Source of the DNA: Aquabacterium humicola
GTDB taxonomy: Bacteria > Pseudomonadota > Gammaproteobacteria > Burkholderiales > Burkholderiaceae_C
Reading direction: 5' to 3'
Length of the DNA stretch: 64,000 bases
Assembly (NCBI RefSeq): GCF_030167915.1
Contig: NZ_JARGNB010000006.1
Span: 248,001 to 312,000 of the forward strand
The notes under the pieces were generated by a model, which was given only the letters and a program-made list of their open reading frames with translations, was not told the DNA's origin and made no database searches. Position 1 is the first letter of the stretch, and each line of letters starts with the position of its first letter. Below are positions 8,813 through 16,334 of this stretch, one piece after another. The position numbers were made by a program, and so were the translations under genes.

Positions 8813-10570
8813 ATGAGCGACCGTGTTTCCTCGCCCCCCCGCAGTCTCTCGTTCGCCATTGCAGGCAGCGGCGGCAGCGGCGTGATGACGGCCGGCACCC
8901 TGCTGCTGGACGCGGCCGCGAAGGCCGGCTTCCATGGCCTGATGGTGCGCACCAGCGGCCCGCAGATCCGCGGTGGCGAGGCGGCCGCGCTGGTGCGCCT
9001 GGCCGATGCGCCGGTCGACGCGCTGGACGACCGCTTCGACGTGCTGCTGGCGATCGACTGGACCAACGTGCAGCGTTTCGCCGACGAGATCCCGCTGCAT
9101 GCGGGCAGCCTGATCGTCGGCGACATCGATGGTGGCGAGGTGCCGCCGGTTTTCGCCGCCAGCGGCGCGCGCGTCGTGCAGCTGCCGCTGAAGAAGACGG
9201 CCAAGGGCCTCAAGGGCAGCTGGATCAACATGCTGGCGCTGGGCATCGCGGGTGCGCTGGCGCACATCGACGTCGCGACGCTCGAAGCGGCGGTGTCCGC
9301 CGGCTGGCAGCGGGATGCGGATGCGCTGGCGGCCAACCTCGCGGCCCTGCGCGCGGGTGTCGAAGCGGCGGCAGCCCTGCCGGCGCTGCCGACCCTGCAG
9401 CCGGCGCCGGCGTCGGCCGCGCCGCGCTGGCAGCTCAGCGGCAACGAGGCGGCCGGCTACGGCGCGCTGCGCGGCGGCGTGCGTTTCGTGGCCGCCTACC
9501 CGATCACGCCGGCCACCGAGATGCTCGAGTGGATGGCCCCGGCGCTGGCCAAGGTCGGCGGCACCCTGCTGCAGGCCGAGGATGAGCTGGCATCGGTGAA
9601 CATGATCATCGGCGCGTCCTATGGCGGCGTGCCCTCGCTGACCGCCACCGCCGGTCCCGGACTCGCGCTGATGACCGAGGGCATCGGCCTCGCGGTGGCC
9701 GCGGAAGTGCCGATCGTGATCGTCGACGTGATGCGCGGCGGCCCGTCCACCGGCATCCCGGCCAAGAGCGAGCAGAGCGACCTGTCCTTCGCCGTCAGCG
9801 GCCTGCACGGCGACGCGCCGCGGCTGGTGCTGGCGCCGTCGTCGATCGGCGATTGCGCGGCCACGACACAGTGGGCCGTCGAACTGGCCGAAGCGCTGCA
9901 GGCGCCGGCGATCGTGCTGTCGGACCAGTTCATGGGCCAGTCGCGCGCGATCATCCCGCGGCCGGCGCTGCCGCCGCGGCAGCCGTCGCCGCGGCTGGTG
10001 GCTGAACCGATGGCCGCGGATTACAAACGTTATGCCGATACACCATCGGGTGTCTCGCCGATGGCCATTCCCGGCAATCCCGGCACCGTCTACACCGCCG
10101 ATGGCCTGGAGCACAGCGAGCGCGGCATTCCGAGCAGTCAGGCGGCTGACCACCGGCGCCAGCTCGACAAGCGCGCGCGCAAGCTGATGCAGCACGACTA
10201 CGGGCCGCGCTGGGCCGACGTCGAAGGCGAGGGCCCGTTCGCGGTGATCACCTTCGGCTCCGCGGCCGGGCCGGTGCGCGAAGCGGTGAAGCGTGCCGCC
10301 GCCCGCGGCCATGCGGTCAGGCTGATCGTGCTGCGCCTGCTGGCGCCGCTGCAGCCGGCGGCTTTCGAGGCCGCGCTGGCCGGCATCGAGCAGGTGCTGG
10401 TGATCGAGCAGAACCACGGCGGCCAGCTGCTGCGTCACCTGCGCGGCGAGCTCGACCTTCCGGGCCGCCCGGCCGGATTCCACCGGCCCGGACCGCTGCC
10501 GCTGCGGCCGGGCGAGGTCTGTTCCGCGATCGAGCAGTGGATGGGTGCGGAACTGGAGGCACTGGCATGA
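8813..10570 (+). CDS. korA: 2-Oxoglutarate:ferredoxin oxidoreductase, fused gamma-alpha subunit
   Basis: KorA with KorB decarboxylates 2-oxoglutarate to succinyl-CoA and passes electrons to ferredoxin, which supplies benzoyl-CoA reductase. The 585-residue protein has an N-terminal gamma domain (FAIAGSGGSGVMTAG, residues 14-28, to about 190). A Pro/Ala linker follows, then the alpha domain with the pyrimidine-binding YPITPATE motif (229-236) and a transketolase C-terminal-like part. A GTG at 8771 would extend the N terminus by 14 residues. The ATG at 8813 has GGAG about nine bases upstream and starts close to the first beta strand. It is divergent from the bcr operon. The pairing with 2-oxoglutarate rather than pyruvate is inferred from family likeness and this genomic context. 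Confidence 0.9.
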   Translation: MSDRVSSPPRSLSFAIAGSGGSGVMTAGTLLLDAAAKAGFHGLMVRTSGPQIRGGEAAALVRLADAPVDALDDRFDVLLAIDWTNVQRFADEIPLHAGSLIVGDIDGGEVPPVFAASGARVVQLPLKKTAKGLKGSWINMLALGIAGALAHIDVATLEAAVSAGWQRDADALAANLAALRAGVEAAAALPALPTLQPAPASAAPRWQLSGNEAAGYGALRGGVRFVAAYPITPATEMLEWMAPALAKVGGTLLQAEDELASVNMIIGASYGGVPSLTATAGPGLALMTEGIGLAVAAEVPIVIVDVMRGGPSTGIPAKSEQSDLSFAVSGLHGDAPRLVLAPSSIGDCAATTQWAVELAEALQAPAIVLSDQFMGQSRAIIPRPALPPRQPSPRLVAEPMAADYKRYADTPSGVSPMAIPGNPGTVYTADGLEHSERGIPSSQAADHRRQLDKRARKLMQHDYGPRWADVEGEGPFAVITFGSAAGPVREAVKRAAARGHAVRLIVLRLLAPLQPAAFEAALAGIEQVLVIEQNHGGQLLRHLRGELDLPGRPAGFHRPGPLPLRPGEVCSAIEQWMGAELEALA

Positions 10571-10628
10571 ACGCGCGCGGCCGTTCCGAAGCGCCCATGC
10601 CGGATCACGACATGCGGAGGAGACTGCA

Positions 10629-11462
10629 ATGAACGACATGGTGCCGCCCACCGTCCTCGGCGCGGCCGACTACAAGTCCGACTACAAGCCGATCTGGTGC
10701 CCGGGCTGCGGCGACTACACCGTGCTCGGCTCGGTGACGCGCGCGCTGGCGCTGCTGCAGCGGCCGCCGCACGAGGTGGCGGTGGTTTCCGGCATCGGCT
10801 GCTCGTCGCGCATTCCCGCGTACACCGCGTGTTATGGATTCCACGGCGTGCACGGGCGCTCGCTGGCCGCGGCCACCGGCCTCAAGGTGGCCCGGCCCGA
10901 GCTGACGGTGCTGGTGGCCAGCGGCGACGGCGACGGCTACTCGATCGGCGGCAACCATTTCCTGCATGCCTGCCGCCGCAACGTGGACCTGACCTACATC
11001 GTGATGGACAACCACGTGTACGGCATGACCAAGGGCCAGGCGTCGCCGACCACGGAGCCCGACTGGGACAACAAGCTCGCGCCCGGCGGCACCGGCGTGC
11101 GCGCGTTCCATCCGCTGGTGATCGCGCTGGCCGCAGGCGCCAACTTCGTCGCCCGCGCGTTCGCCGGCGACCAGGCCGGCACCGCGGACATCATCGCGCA
11201 GGCGGTGCGCCACCCCGGCTTCTCGTTCATCGAGATCCTGAGCCCCTGCGTCACCTTCCGACCCGAGCAGCGCGGCTGGAAGGACCTGGTGCACCCGGCC
11301 TCGGTGACGGTGACCGACGACCCCGCGCGCGCCGCGCGCCGCATCATGACCGACGACGGCTTCAACATCGGCGTGCTGTACGCCGGCCACCGGCCGGCCT
11401 ACGTGCCGCGCCCGTCCGAACCGGTCGACATCGAGGCGCTGGAGCAGGAGTTCGTTCTGTGA
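10629..11462 (+). CDS. korB: 2-Oxoglutarate:ferredoxin oxidoreductase, beta subunit (ThDP-binding)
   Basis: KorB binds thiamine diphosphate and an iron-sulfur cluster and completes the KorAB enzyme. Residues 24-29 (CPGCGD) and C58 (GIGCSS) are the usual cluster cysteines of this subunit. The Mg-ThDP motif runs GDGDGYSIGGNH (99-110) and continues to N128 in MDNHVYGMTKGQ. The length, 277 residues, is normal for the KorB/VorB family. An in-frame ATG at 10545 lies inside korA. The ATG at 10629 is preceded by CGGAGGAG about eight bases upstream and was chosen. The stop overlaps the GTG of the next gene, so the downstream ferritin-like protein is probably translationally coupled. Confidence 0.93.
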   Translation: MNDMVPPTVLGAADYKSDYKPIWCPGCGDYTVLGSVTRALALLQRPPHEVAVVSGIGCSSRIPAYTACYGFHGVHGRSLAAATGLKVARPELTVLVASGDGDGYSIGGNHFLHACRRNVDLTYIVMDNHVYGMTKGQASPTTEPDWDNKLAPGGTGVRAFHPLVIALAAGANFVARAFAGDQAGTADIIAQAVRHPGFSFIEILSPCVTFRPEQRGWKDLVHPASVTVTDDPARAARRIMTDDGFNIGVLYAGHRPAYVPRPSEPVDIEALEQEFVL

Positions 11463-11965
11463 GCGGCCCCCGACCCGACTCGATCGACGCGCTGATCGCC
11501 GCCGCCTTCGCGATGGAGCAGCATGCCGCGCGCCGCTACGCCGAGCTGGCCGACACGATGGAGGCCTGCAACAACCGCGAGGTCGCCGCGCTGTTCCGCA
11601 AGATGGCGGGCTACGAGGCCGAGCATGCCGAGGCGATGCGCCGCCGGCTGGCGACGCAGGACCACCCGCCGGCCTTCGCCGATCCCGAGCTCGACGGCCC
11701 CGAGACGGTGCCGACCGATGCGCTGCACTACCTGATGCATCCCTGGCACGCGCTGCAGCTGGCGATGGCCGCCGAACGCCGCGCGCACGACTTCTTCGCC
11801 AAGCTCGCCGAGGGCATGGACGACGGCGAACTGCGCCGCGCCACCCTGGCGCTGCAGCGCGAGGAGGCCGAGCACATCGCGCTGCTCGAGGACTGGATCG
11901 AGCGCTACCCGCCGCCGGACAAGGACTGGTCGCTGGATCCGGACCCGCCGCGCTACAACGACTGA
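11459..11965 (+). CDS. Ferritin-like (rubrerythrin-fold) diiron protein
   Basis: The 168-residue protein has the four-helix pattern of the ferritin-like superfamily. The iron-ligand signatures are E20, then E53-x2-H56 (YEAEHAEAM), E106, and E136-x2-H139 (EEAEHIALLEDW), with matching AERRAHDFF and QHAARRYAELA helices. There is no rubredoxin domain. The start is a GTG overlapping the korB stop by four bases, so it is co-translated with korB. Proteins of this kind often detoxify oxygen or peroxide. Placed with oxygen-sensitive iron-sulfur enzymes (Kor, Bcr), a protective role is plausible but inferred. Substrate and activity cannot be read from the sequence. Confidence 0.82.
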   Translation: MSGPRPDSIDALIAAAFAMEQHAARRYAELADTMEACNNREVAALFRKMAGYEAEHAEAMRRRLATQDHPPAFADPELDGPETVPTDALHYLMHPWHALQLAMAAERRAHDFFAKLAEGMDDGELRRATLALQREEAEHIALLEDWIERYPPPDKDWSLDPDPPRYND

Positions 11966-11979
11966 ACGAAAGGCCCGCG

Positions 11980-12414
11980 ATGAGAGTCCTGCTGCCCGAA
12001 GGCTGGCAATCGCCGGTGGGTTATGCGAACGGCATCGAAGCCGACCTCGGCCTCGAAGGGGGCCGGCTGGTCTTCCTGGCCGGCCAGGTCGGCTGGAACG
12101 CGCAGCAGCGCTTCGAGTCGGAAGCGATCGCCCCGCAGTTCGAGCAGGCGCTGCGCAATCTGGTCGCGGTGCTGGCCGCGGCCGGCGGCGAGCCGCAGCA
12201 CCTCTGCCGGATCACCGCCTACTGCTGCGACAAGCCGGCCTACCTGGCGGCGCGGCGCGAGCTCGGCGAGATCTGGCGCCGCATCATCGGCCGCCACTAC
12301 CCGGCGATGAGCATGGTGTTCGTCTCCGACCTGCTCGACCACCCCGCGAAGATCGAGCTGGAAGCGACGGCGGTGCTGCCGCACGTCTGCACGTCGAGCT
12401 TGCTCGAGGACTGA
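11980..12414 (+). CDS. RidA/YjgF-fold protein of the benzoyl-CoA region
   Basis: This 144-residue protein ends with the RidA-family signature (HPAKIELEATAVLP) and has the chorismate-mutase-like fold pattern (LVFLAGQVGWN near the N terminus). In enamine deaminases the strand before that signature carries a catalytic arginine, usually in an xRSxVxV context. Here the strand reads AMSMVFVSDLL with no arginine, so classic enamine/imine deaminase activity is doubtful and the protein probably belongs to one of the other Rid groups. It follows the diiron protein by 14 bases, so it is likely in the korAB transcript. Its task in aromatic metabolism is unknown; ligand binding or hydrolysis of a reactive intermediate would be guesses. 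Confidence 0.85.
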   Translation: MRVLLPEGWQSPVGYANGIEADLGLEGGRLVFLAGQVGWNAQQRFESEAIAPQFEQALRNLVAVLAAAGGEPQHLCRITAYCCDKPAYLAARRELGEIWRRIIGRHYPAMSMVFVSDLLDHPAKIELEATAVLPHVCTSSLLED

Positions 12415-12488
12415 ATGGCACAGCGCTGCTCGCCCACCTTTCTCGGCCCGTTGCGGAGGTTTGCCGTCGCGTGCGGAGGTCTGCACAA

Positions 12489-12861
12489 GATCAGGCCGGC
12501 GGGGCGCTCTGTTCCGCTCATGTCCCCCGGGCCGGGCTGCGTCGATACGCTCCGGATGGTGCTCGGCCGGCCCTCCTCCTTGACTTCGCTCCACAGAGCG
12601 CCCCGCCGTCCTGATCCGCTCCGCCCTGGCAAGGGATCGCACGCCGCGGTGTCGCATGAGCCAAGGGCGCTGGGTGCCCGGCGTAGCGAAGTCAAGGAGG
12701 AGGGCCGGCCGGGAGCCAGGCTCAGGCGTATCGGCGGCGCACGGCCCGGGGGAGTGAGCCCGGACACAAACAGTCCAGTGGACTGTTTGTGCCTGGCGAA
12801 CGCCAGGGCCGCGAGGCCCTGGCATGAGCGGAGCCGGGCACCCAGTGGCCTTGGCGCGCTC
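12489..12861. repeat. Dispersed inverted-repeat element, copy B, before the second oxidoreductase
   Basis: This is the second copy of the element found between bcrC and bcrB, in the same + strand orientation. The same paired arms are present: 12489-12512 with 12593-12616, and 12565-12590 with 12685-12710 (26 bases, perfect). Bases 12489-12752 align with copy A without gaps at about 90% identity. After 12752 copy B carries a 69-base insertion that interrupts the outer arm, then realigns with copy A from 12823 (CATGAGCGG...). The 542-base interval 12415-12956 holds no credible gene. Outside the element I see only the upstream region of the next gene. Confidence 0.87.
12765..12823. repeat. Perfect palindromes inserted in repeat copy B
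   Basis: The 69-base segment unique to copy B is made of hairpins. A 13-base perfect inverted repeat, CACAAACAGTCCA, has a one-base centre (12765-12791). Next is CCTGGCG-AA-CGCCAGG (12792-12807). The last is GCCAGGGCC-GCGA-GGCCCTGGC (12802-12823), which shares bases with the second hairpin. No T tract follows, so these are not classic rho-independent terminators. The insertion looks like a smaller repeat nested in the larger one. Confidence 0.75.
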
Positions 12862-12956
12862 GGTGCTTGCATGCATGACCGCAACGGGCCCCCAGCCGCC
12901 AATGACGCTACCGCCCAATTGAAGCGTGGCGGCTCTCGCGAATTGGAGCAACCACC

Positions 12957-13526
12957 ATGCTTCAGATAATCATCCAGGGCCGCGGCGGGCAGGGTGCCCA
13001 GACCGCGGGCAACCTGCTGGCCGCCGCGTGGTTCGCCGCCGGCTGGCAGGTGCAGTGCTTCGCCAGCTATGGCGGTGCACGTCGCGGTACGCCGGTCAGT
13101 TCGACCTTGCGCGTCGACCAGCGCCCGGTTCGCCTGCGCTGCGACGTCGAACGCGCGGATGCCATCCTGTGCTTCGATGCCAGCCTGCTCGCCGGACCAC
13201 TTTCGCGCACGGCCGACGAGCGTACGTTGGTCTTCGTCAATTCGTCGCGGCCGGCCGCTCACTTTGCGGACGATCTGCCCGGGCGGCGCGTGCTGCCGCT
13301 GGACGCGCTGGCGATCGCGCGCCGGCACGGGCTCGACCGCATCGTCAATTCGGCGCTGATCGGCGGCTTCGCGCGCGCACTCGCCGGGGCCGGTGCGCCG
13401 GGCCTCGACGTGCTGGAAGCCTGCTTGGGCGATGCCGGCAAGGGGCGCACTGCGCAGAACATCGCCGCCTGCCGCGACGGATGGCGGGCGATCGATGCCG
13501 CGCTGCAGCCGGAGGTCCGCGAATGA
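12957..13526 (+). CDS. 2-Oxoacid:acceptor oxidoreductase gamma subunit (PadE-like)
   Basis: The 189-residue protein matches the gamma domain of 2-oxoacid:ferredoxin oxidoreductases. It opens with IIIQGRGGQGAQTAGNLLA (residues 4-22), the glycine-rich hallmark, followed by the ASYGGARRGTPVSS segment that contacts CoA in related enzymes. It heads a four-gene set (gamma, flavin subunit, alpha, beta) whose composition resembles NADH-dependent phenylglyoxylate dehydrogenase PadEFGHI of Aromatoleum evansii. The gene order differs, and no phenylacetate-oxidising genes are in view, so the substrate is left open (phenylglyoxylate, pyruvate or another 2-oxoacid). The stop overlaps the next start by four bases (ATGA). 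Confidence 0.85.
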   Translation: MLQIIIQGRGGQGAQTAGNLLAAAWFAAGWQVQCFASYGGARRGTPVSSTLRVDQRPVRLRCDVERADAILCFDASLLAGPLSRTADERTLVFVNSSRPAAHFADDLPGRRVLPLDALAIARRHGLDRIVNSALIGGFARALAGAGAPGLDVLEACLGDAGKGRTAQNIAACRDGWRAIDAALQPEVRE

Positions 13527-15175
13527 ATGCCCCGCCATCGCCCACGCTGGTGCCGACCACCTGGACCACCGGCTCGACCGAGGTCTTCAAGACCGGCACC
13601 TGGCGCTCGATGATCGCGCGCCATGTGCACGCGCCGTCGCCCTGCCACCAGGCCTGCCCGGTCGGCGGCGACATCGCCGAATGGATCGGCCTGGCCGGTA
13701 CCGGTGACCTGCGCGCCGCATGGACCGTGCTGACGCGCCACAACCCCTTCCCCGCGGTCGCCGGCCGCATCTGCCATCACCCGTGCGAGTCGGCCTGCAA
13801 CCGCGCCGCGTACGACGAGGCGCTGTCGATCTGCAAGCTCGAGCGTTTCGTCGGCGATGCGGCGATCGCCGGAGGCTGGGCCTTCGATGCGCCGGGCGTC
13901 TCACGCGATGGCCATGTCGCGATCGTCGGCGGGGGGCCGGCCGGGCTGTCGGCCGCCTTCCAGCTGCGCCGCCGCGGCTGGCGCGTGACCCTGCACGAAG
14001 CCGGCACGGCGCTGGGCGGGTTGATGCGCCACGGCATCCCGGCGTACCGGCTTGCGCGCGACGTGCTCGATGCCGAGATCGCGCGCATCGTCGCGCTGGG
14101 TGTCGAGCTGCGGTTCGGCTCGCCGGTGCAGACACCGGCGCAGTTCCAGGCGCTGCGCGACGCGCACGATGCGGTCTTCGTCGCCACCGGCGCGGCCCGC
14201 TCGCGGCGCCTGGCGCAGCTGGACTATGCGCAGCCCGGCATCGTCGACAGCGCGGCCTGGCTCGAGGGCTGCAATGCCGGCAGGCCCTTGCCGTTGGGGC
14301 CGCGCGTGGTGGTGATCGGCGGCGGCAGCGCCGCGCTGGACGCCGCGCGCAGCGCGCGCCGCGCCGGGCATGCGGTGACGCTGCTGACGCTGGAGTCTCG
14401 TGGCCAGCTGCCGGCGCAGGCCGAGGAGGTGGTCGAGGCGCTCGAGGAAGGCATCGACCTGTGCGACGGCGCGATGCTGCAGGCCTGCGAGCGCGGTGCC
14501 GACGGCTTCGTGCTGCACTGCCGGCGCGTGCGCTTCGAGCCCGGTGCGCAGCGCGGGCAGTTCCAGCTCACGCCGCTCGACGAGCCCGCGTTCACGCTCG
14601 AGGCCGACGCGGTGATCAGCTCGGTCGGCCAGGAAACCGAGCTCGAGCCCTTCGGCCTGCCGGCCGAGCGAGGCGTGCTCGCGGTCGACGCCCGGCAGCG
14701 TGCCGGCGATGGAACGGTGTGGGCCGGCGGCGACGTCGCCAGCCTGGCCCGCCACGTCACCGAAGCCATCGGCATGGGCGAGCGCGCCGCGCTGGCGATC
14801 CACCGCGCGTTGCTCGGCGTGCAGACGCCCGACGAGACCGAGGGGCCGACGGCGGCCATCGAATCGATCGCCACCTGGTACCACCCCCGGGCGCCGCGCG
14901 CGCAGTCGCGCGTGGTGCCACCCGCCGAGCGCCTGGCCGATGGCGCCGAGGTGCAGCTGGGCCTGACGCGCGAGCAGGTGCGCGACGAAGCGGCGCGCTG
15001 CTTCTCCTGCGGCCACTGCACGTCCTGCGACACCTGCGTCGTCGTCTGCCCGGACCTCGCGGTGCGCCACGACGCCGGCGGCTACGAGGTGCTGGGCGAC
15101 TACTGCAAGGGCTGCGGCCTGTGCGTGCGCGAATGCCCGAGCGGCGCGATGACGATGGAGGACGAGCTGCGATGA
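13523..15175 (+). CDS. GltD-like FAD/NAD(P)H subunit fused to a C-terminal ferredoxin domain
   Basis: This 550-residue protein is a modular electron-transfer subunit. Its N-terminal iron-sulfur segment has C41/C45 and C84/C88/C92 (GRICHHPCESAC). An FAD site follows (VAIVGGGPAGLSAA, about 132-145), then an NAD(P)H site (VVVIGGGSAALDAAR, about 262-276). The ferredoxin tail has C493/C496/C499/C502/C505/C509 and C528/C531/C534/C538. The flavoprotein part corresponds to glutamate-synthase small subunit and to PadH (epsilon), and the tail corresponds to the separate PadF (delta) of phenylglyoxylate dehydrogenase, so two subunits appear fused. It may let the oxidoreductase exchange electrons with NAD(P)H as well as ferredoxin. 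Direction of electron flow in the cell is not shown by sequence. Confidence 0.85.
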   Translation: MNAPPSPTLVPTTWTTGSTEVFKTGTWRSMIARHVHAPSPCHQACPVGGDIAEWIGLAGTGDLRAAWTVLTRHNPFPAVAGRICHHPCESACNRAAYDEALSICKLERFVGDAAIAGGWAFDAPGVSRDGHVAIVGGGPAGLSAAFQLRRRGWRVTLHEAGTALGGLMRHGIPAYRLARDVLDAEIARIVALGVELRFGSPVQTPAQFQALRDAHDAVFVATGAARSRRLAQLDYAQPGIVDSAAWLEGCNAGRPLPLGPRVVVIGGGSAALDAARSARRAGHAVTLLTLESRGQLPAQAEEVVEALEEGIDLCDGAMLQACERGADGFVLHCRRVRFEPGAQRGQFQLTPLDEPAFTLEADAVISSVGQETELEPFGLPAERGVLAVDARQRAGDGTVWAGGDVASLARHVTEAIGMGERAALAIHRALLGVQTPDETEGPTAAIESIATWYHPRAPRAQSRVVPPAERLADGAEVQLGLTREQVRDEAARCFSCGHCTSCDTCVVVCPDLAVRHDAGGYEVLGDYCKGCGLCVRECPSGAMTMEDELR

Positions 15176-16323
15176 GCGAACAACGCGTCTTGCTGACCGG
15201 CAACCACGCCGCCGCGTGGGCGGCGCGCCTCGCGCGGCCGCAGGTCGCGCCGGTCTACCCGATCACGCCGCAGACGCCGGTGCTGGAGCTGCTGACCGAG
15301 TTCCAGTCGCAAGGCGAGTTCGACGCCGAGATCATCACCGTCGAGTCCGAGCATTCGGTGATGTCGGCCTGCATCCCGGCTTCGCTGGCCGGCGCGCGGG
15401 TCTTCACCGCCACCGCGTCGCAGGGCCTGCTGCTGATGCACGAGCTGCTGCACTACGCGGCCGGCGCACGCGCGCCGATCGTGATGCTCAACGTCAACCG
15501 CACGGTCGCGTCGCCCTGGGCGTTCTGGCCCGACCAGACCGACAGCCTCGCGCAGCGCGACACCGGCTGGATCCAGTTCTACGTCGAGAGTGCGCAGGAG
15601 GCGCTGGACACTGTGCTGCAGGCCTACCGCGTCGCCGAAGGCGTGATGCTGCCGGCGCTGGTGAACCTCGACGCGTTCTACGTCTCTCACGCGCTGGAGC
15701 CGGTGGCGATTCCGCCGCAGGACCTGGTCGACGAGTACCTGCCGCCCTTCGATCCGGCGCAGCGGCTCGATCCGCAGCGCGGCGCGTCCTGGGGCAACGT
15801 GGTGACGCAGGAGATGTTCTGCCGCCACCGCCGGGCCGCCGAAGACGCGATGGCGCAAGTGCCGGCGCTGGCCGCCGAGGCCGACCGGCTCTGGGGTGAA
15901 CGCACCGGCCGCGCCTGGGGCATCGTCGAGCGCTACCGCTGCGAAGGCGCGAGCACGGTGATCGCCACGATGGGCAGCATGAGCGGCACCGCGCGCGAGG
16001 CGGTCGACGTCCTGCGTGCCGCGGGCGAGCTGGTCGGGTTGCTCAAGCTGCGCCTGTTCCGGCCGCTGCCGGTGGCCGCGCTGCGGGCGGCGCTGGCCGG
16101 CGTGCGCGAAGTGATCGTGCTCGACCGCAACCATTCGCCGGGCCTCGGCGGCGTGCTGCACCAGGAACTGCGGGCCGCGCTCTACGGCGTCGAGGCGCCG
16201 CCGCGCGTGCACGGGCTGCTGGCCGGTGTCGGCGGCGTCAACGTGTCGGTCGAGCGCATCGTCGCGCTGGTGCGCGAGACGCGCGGTGCGCCCGAATGCA
16301 GCGCGTCGCAGTGGATGCGTTGA
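15172..16323 (+). CDS. 2-Oxoacid:acceptor oxidoreductase alpha subunit (PadG/PorA-like)
   Basis: This is the alpha (pyrimidine-binding) subunit of the second oxidoreductase, 383 residues. It has the YPITPQTPVLELL motif near residue 24 and the conserved glutamate region TVESEHSVMSACI. An ATASQGLLLMHELLHYAAG helix and a transketolase C-terminal-like domain starting around 255 (VIATMGSMSGTAREAV) follow. Unlike KorA it carries no fused gamma domain, because gamma is a separate gene here. The start overlaps the stop of the flavin subunit by four bases. It is closest in type to pyruvate and phenylglyoxylate oxidoreductases. The 2-oxoacid cannot be decided by eye. Confidence 0.86.
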   Translation: MSEQRVLLTGNHAAAWAARLARPQVAPVYPITPQTPVLELLTEFQSQGEFDAEIITVESEHSVMSACIPASLAGARVFTATASQGLLLMHELLHYAAGARAPIVMLNVNRTVASPWAFWPDQTDSLAQRDTGWIQFYVESAQEALDTVLQAYRVAEGVMLPALVNLDAFYVSHALEPVAIPPQDLVDEYLPPFDPAQRLDPQRGASWGNVVTQEMFCRHRRAAEDAMAQVPALAAEADRLWGERTGRAWGIVERYRCEGASTVIATMGSMSGTAREAVDVLRAAGELVGLLKLRLFRPLPVAALRAALAGVREVIVLDRNHSPGLGGVLHQELRAALYGVEAPPRVHGLLAGVGGVNVSVERIVALVRETRGAPECSASQWMR

Positions 16324-16334
16324 AGGAGCGGGAC

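Noticed and set aside
12415-12969. 184-codon plus-strand frame between the RidA-like gene and the gamma subunit
   Set aside because: It consists of repeat copy B and repeats the same peptides as copy A frames; not a gene.
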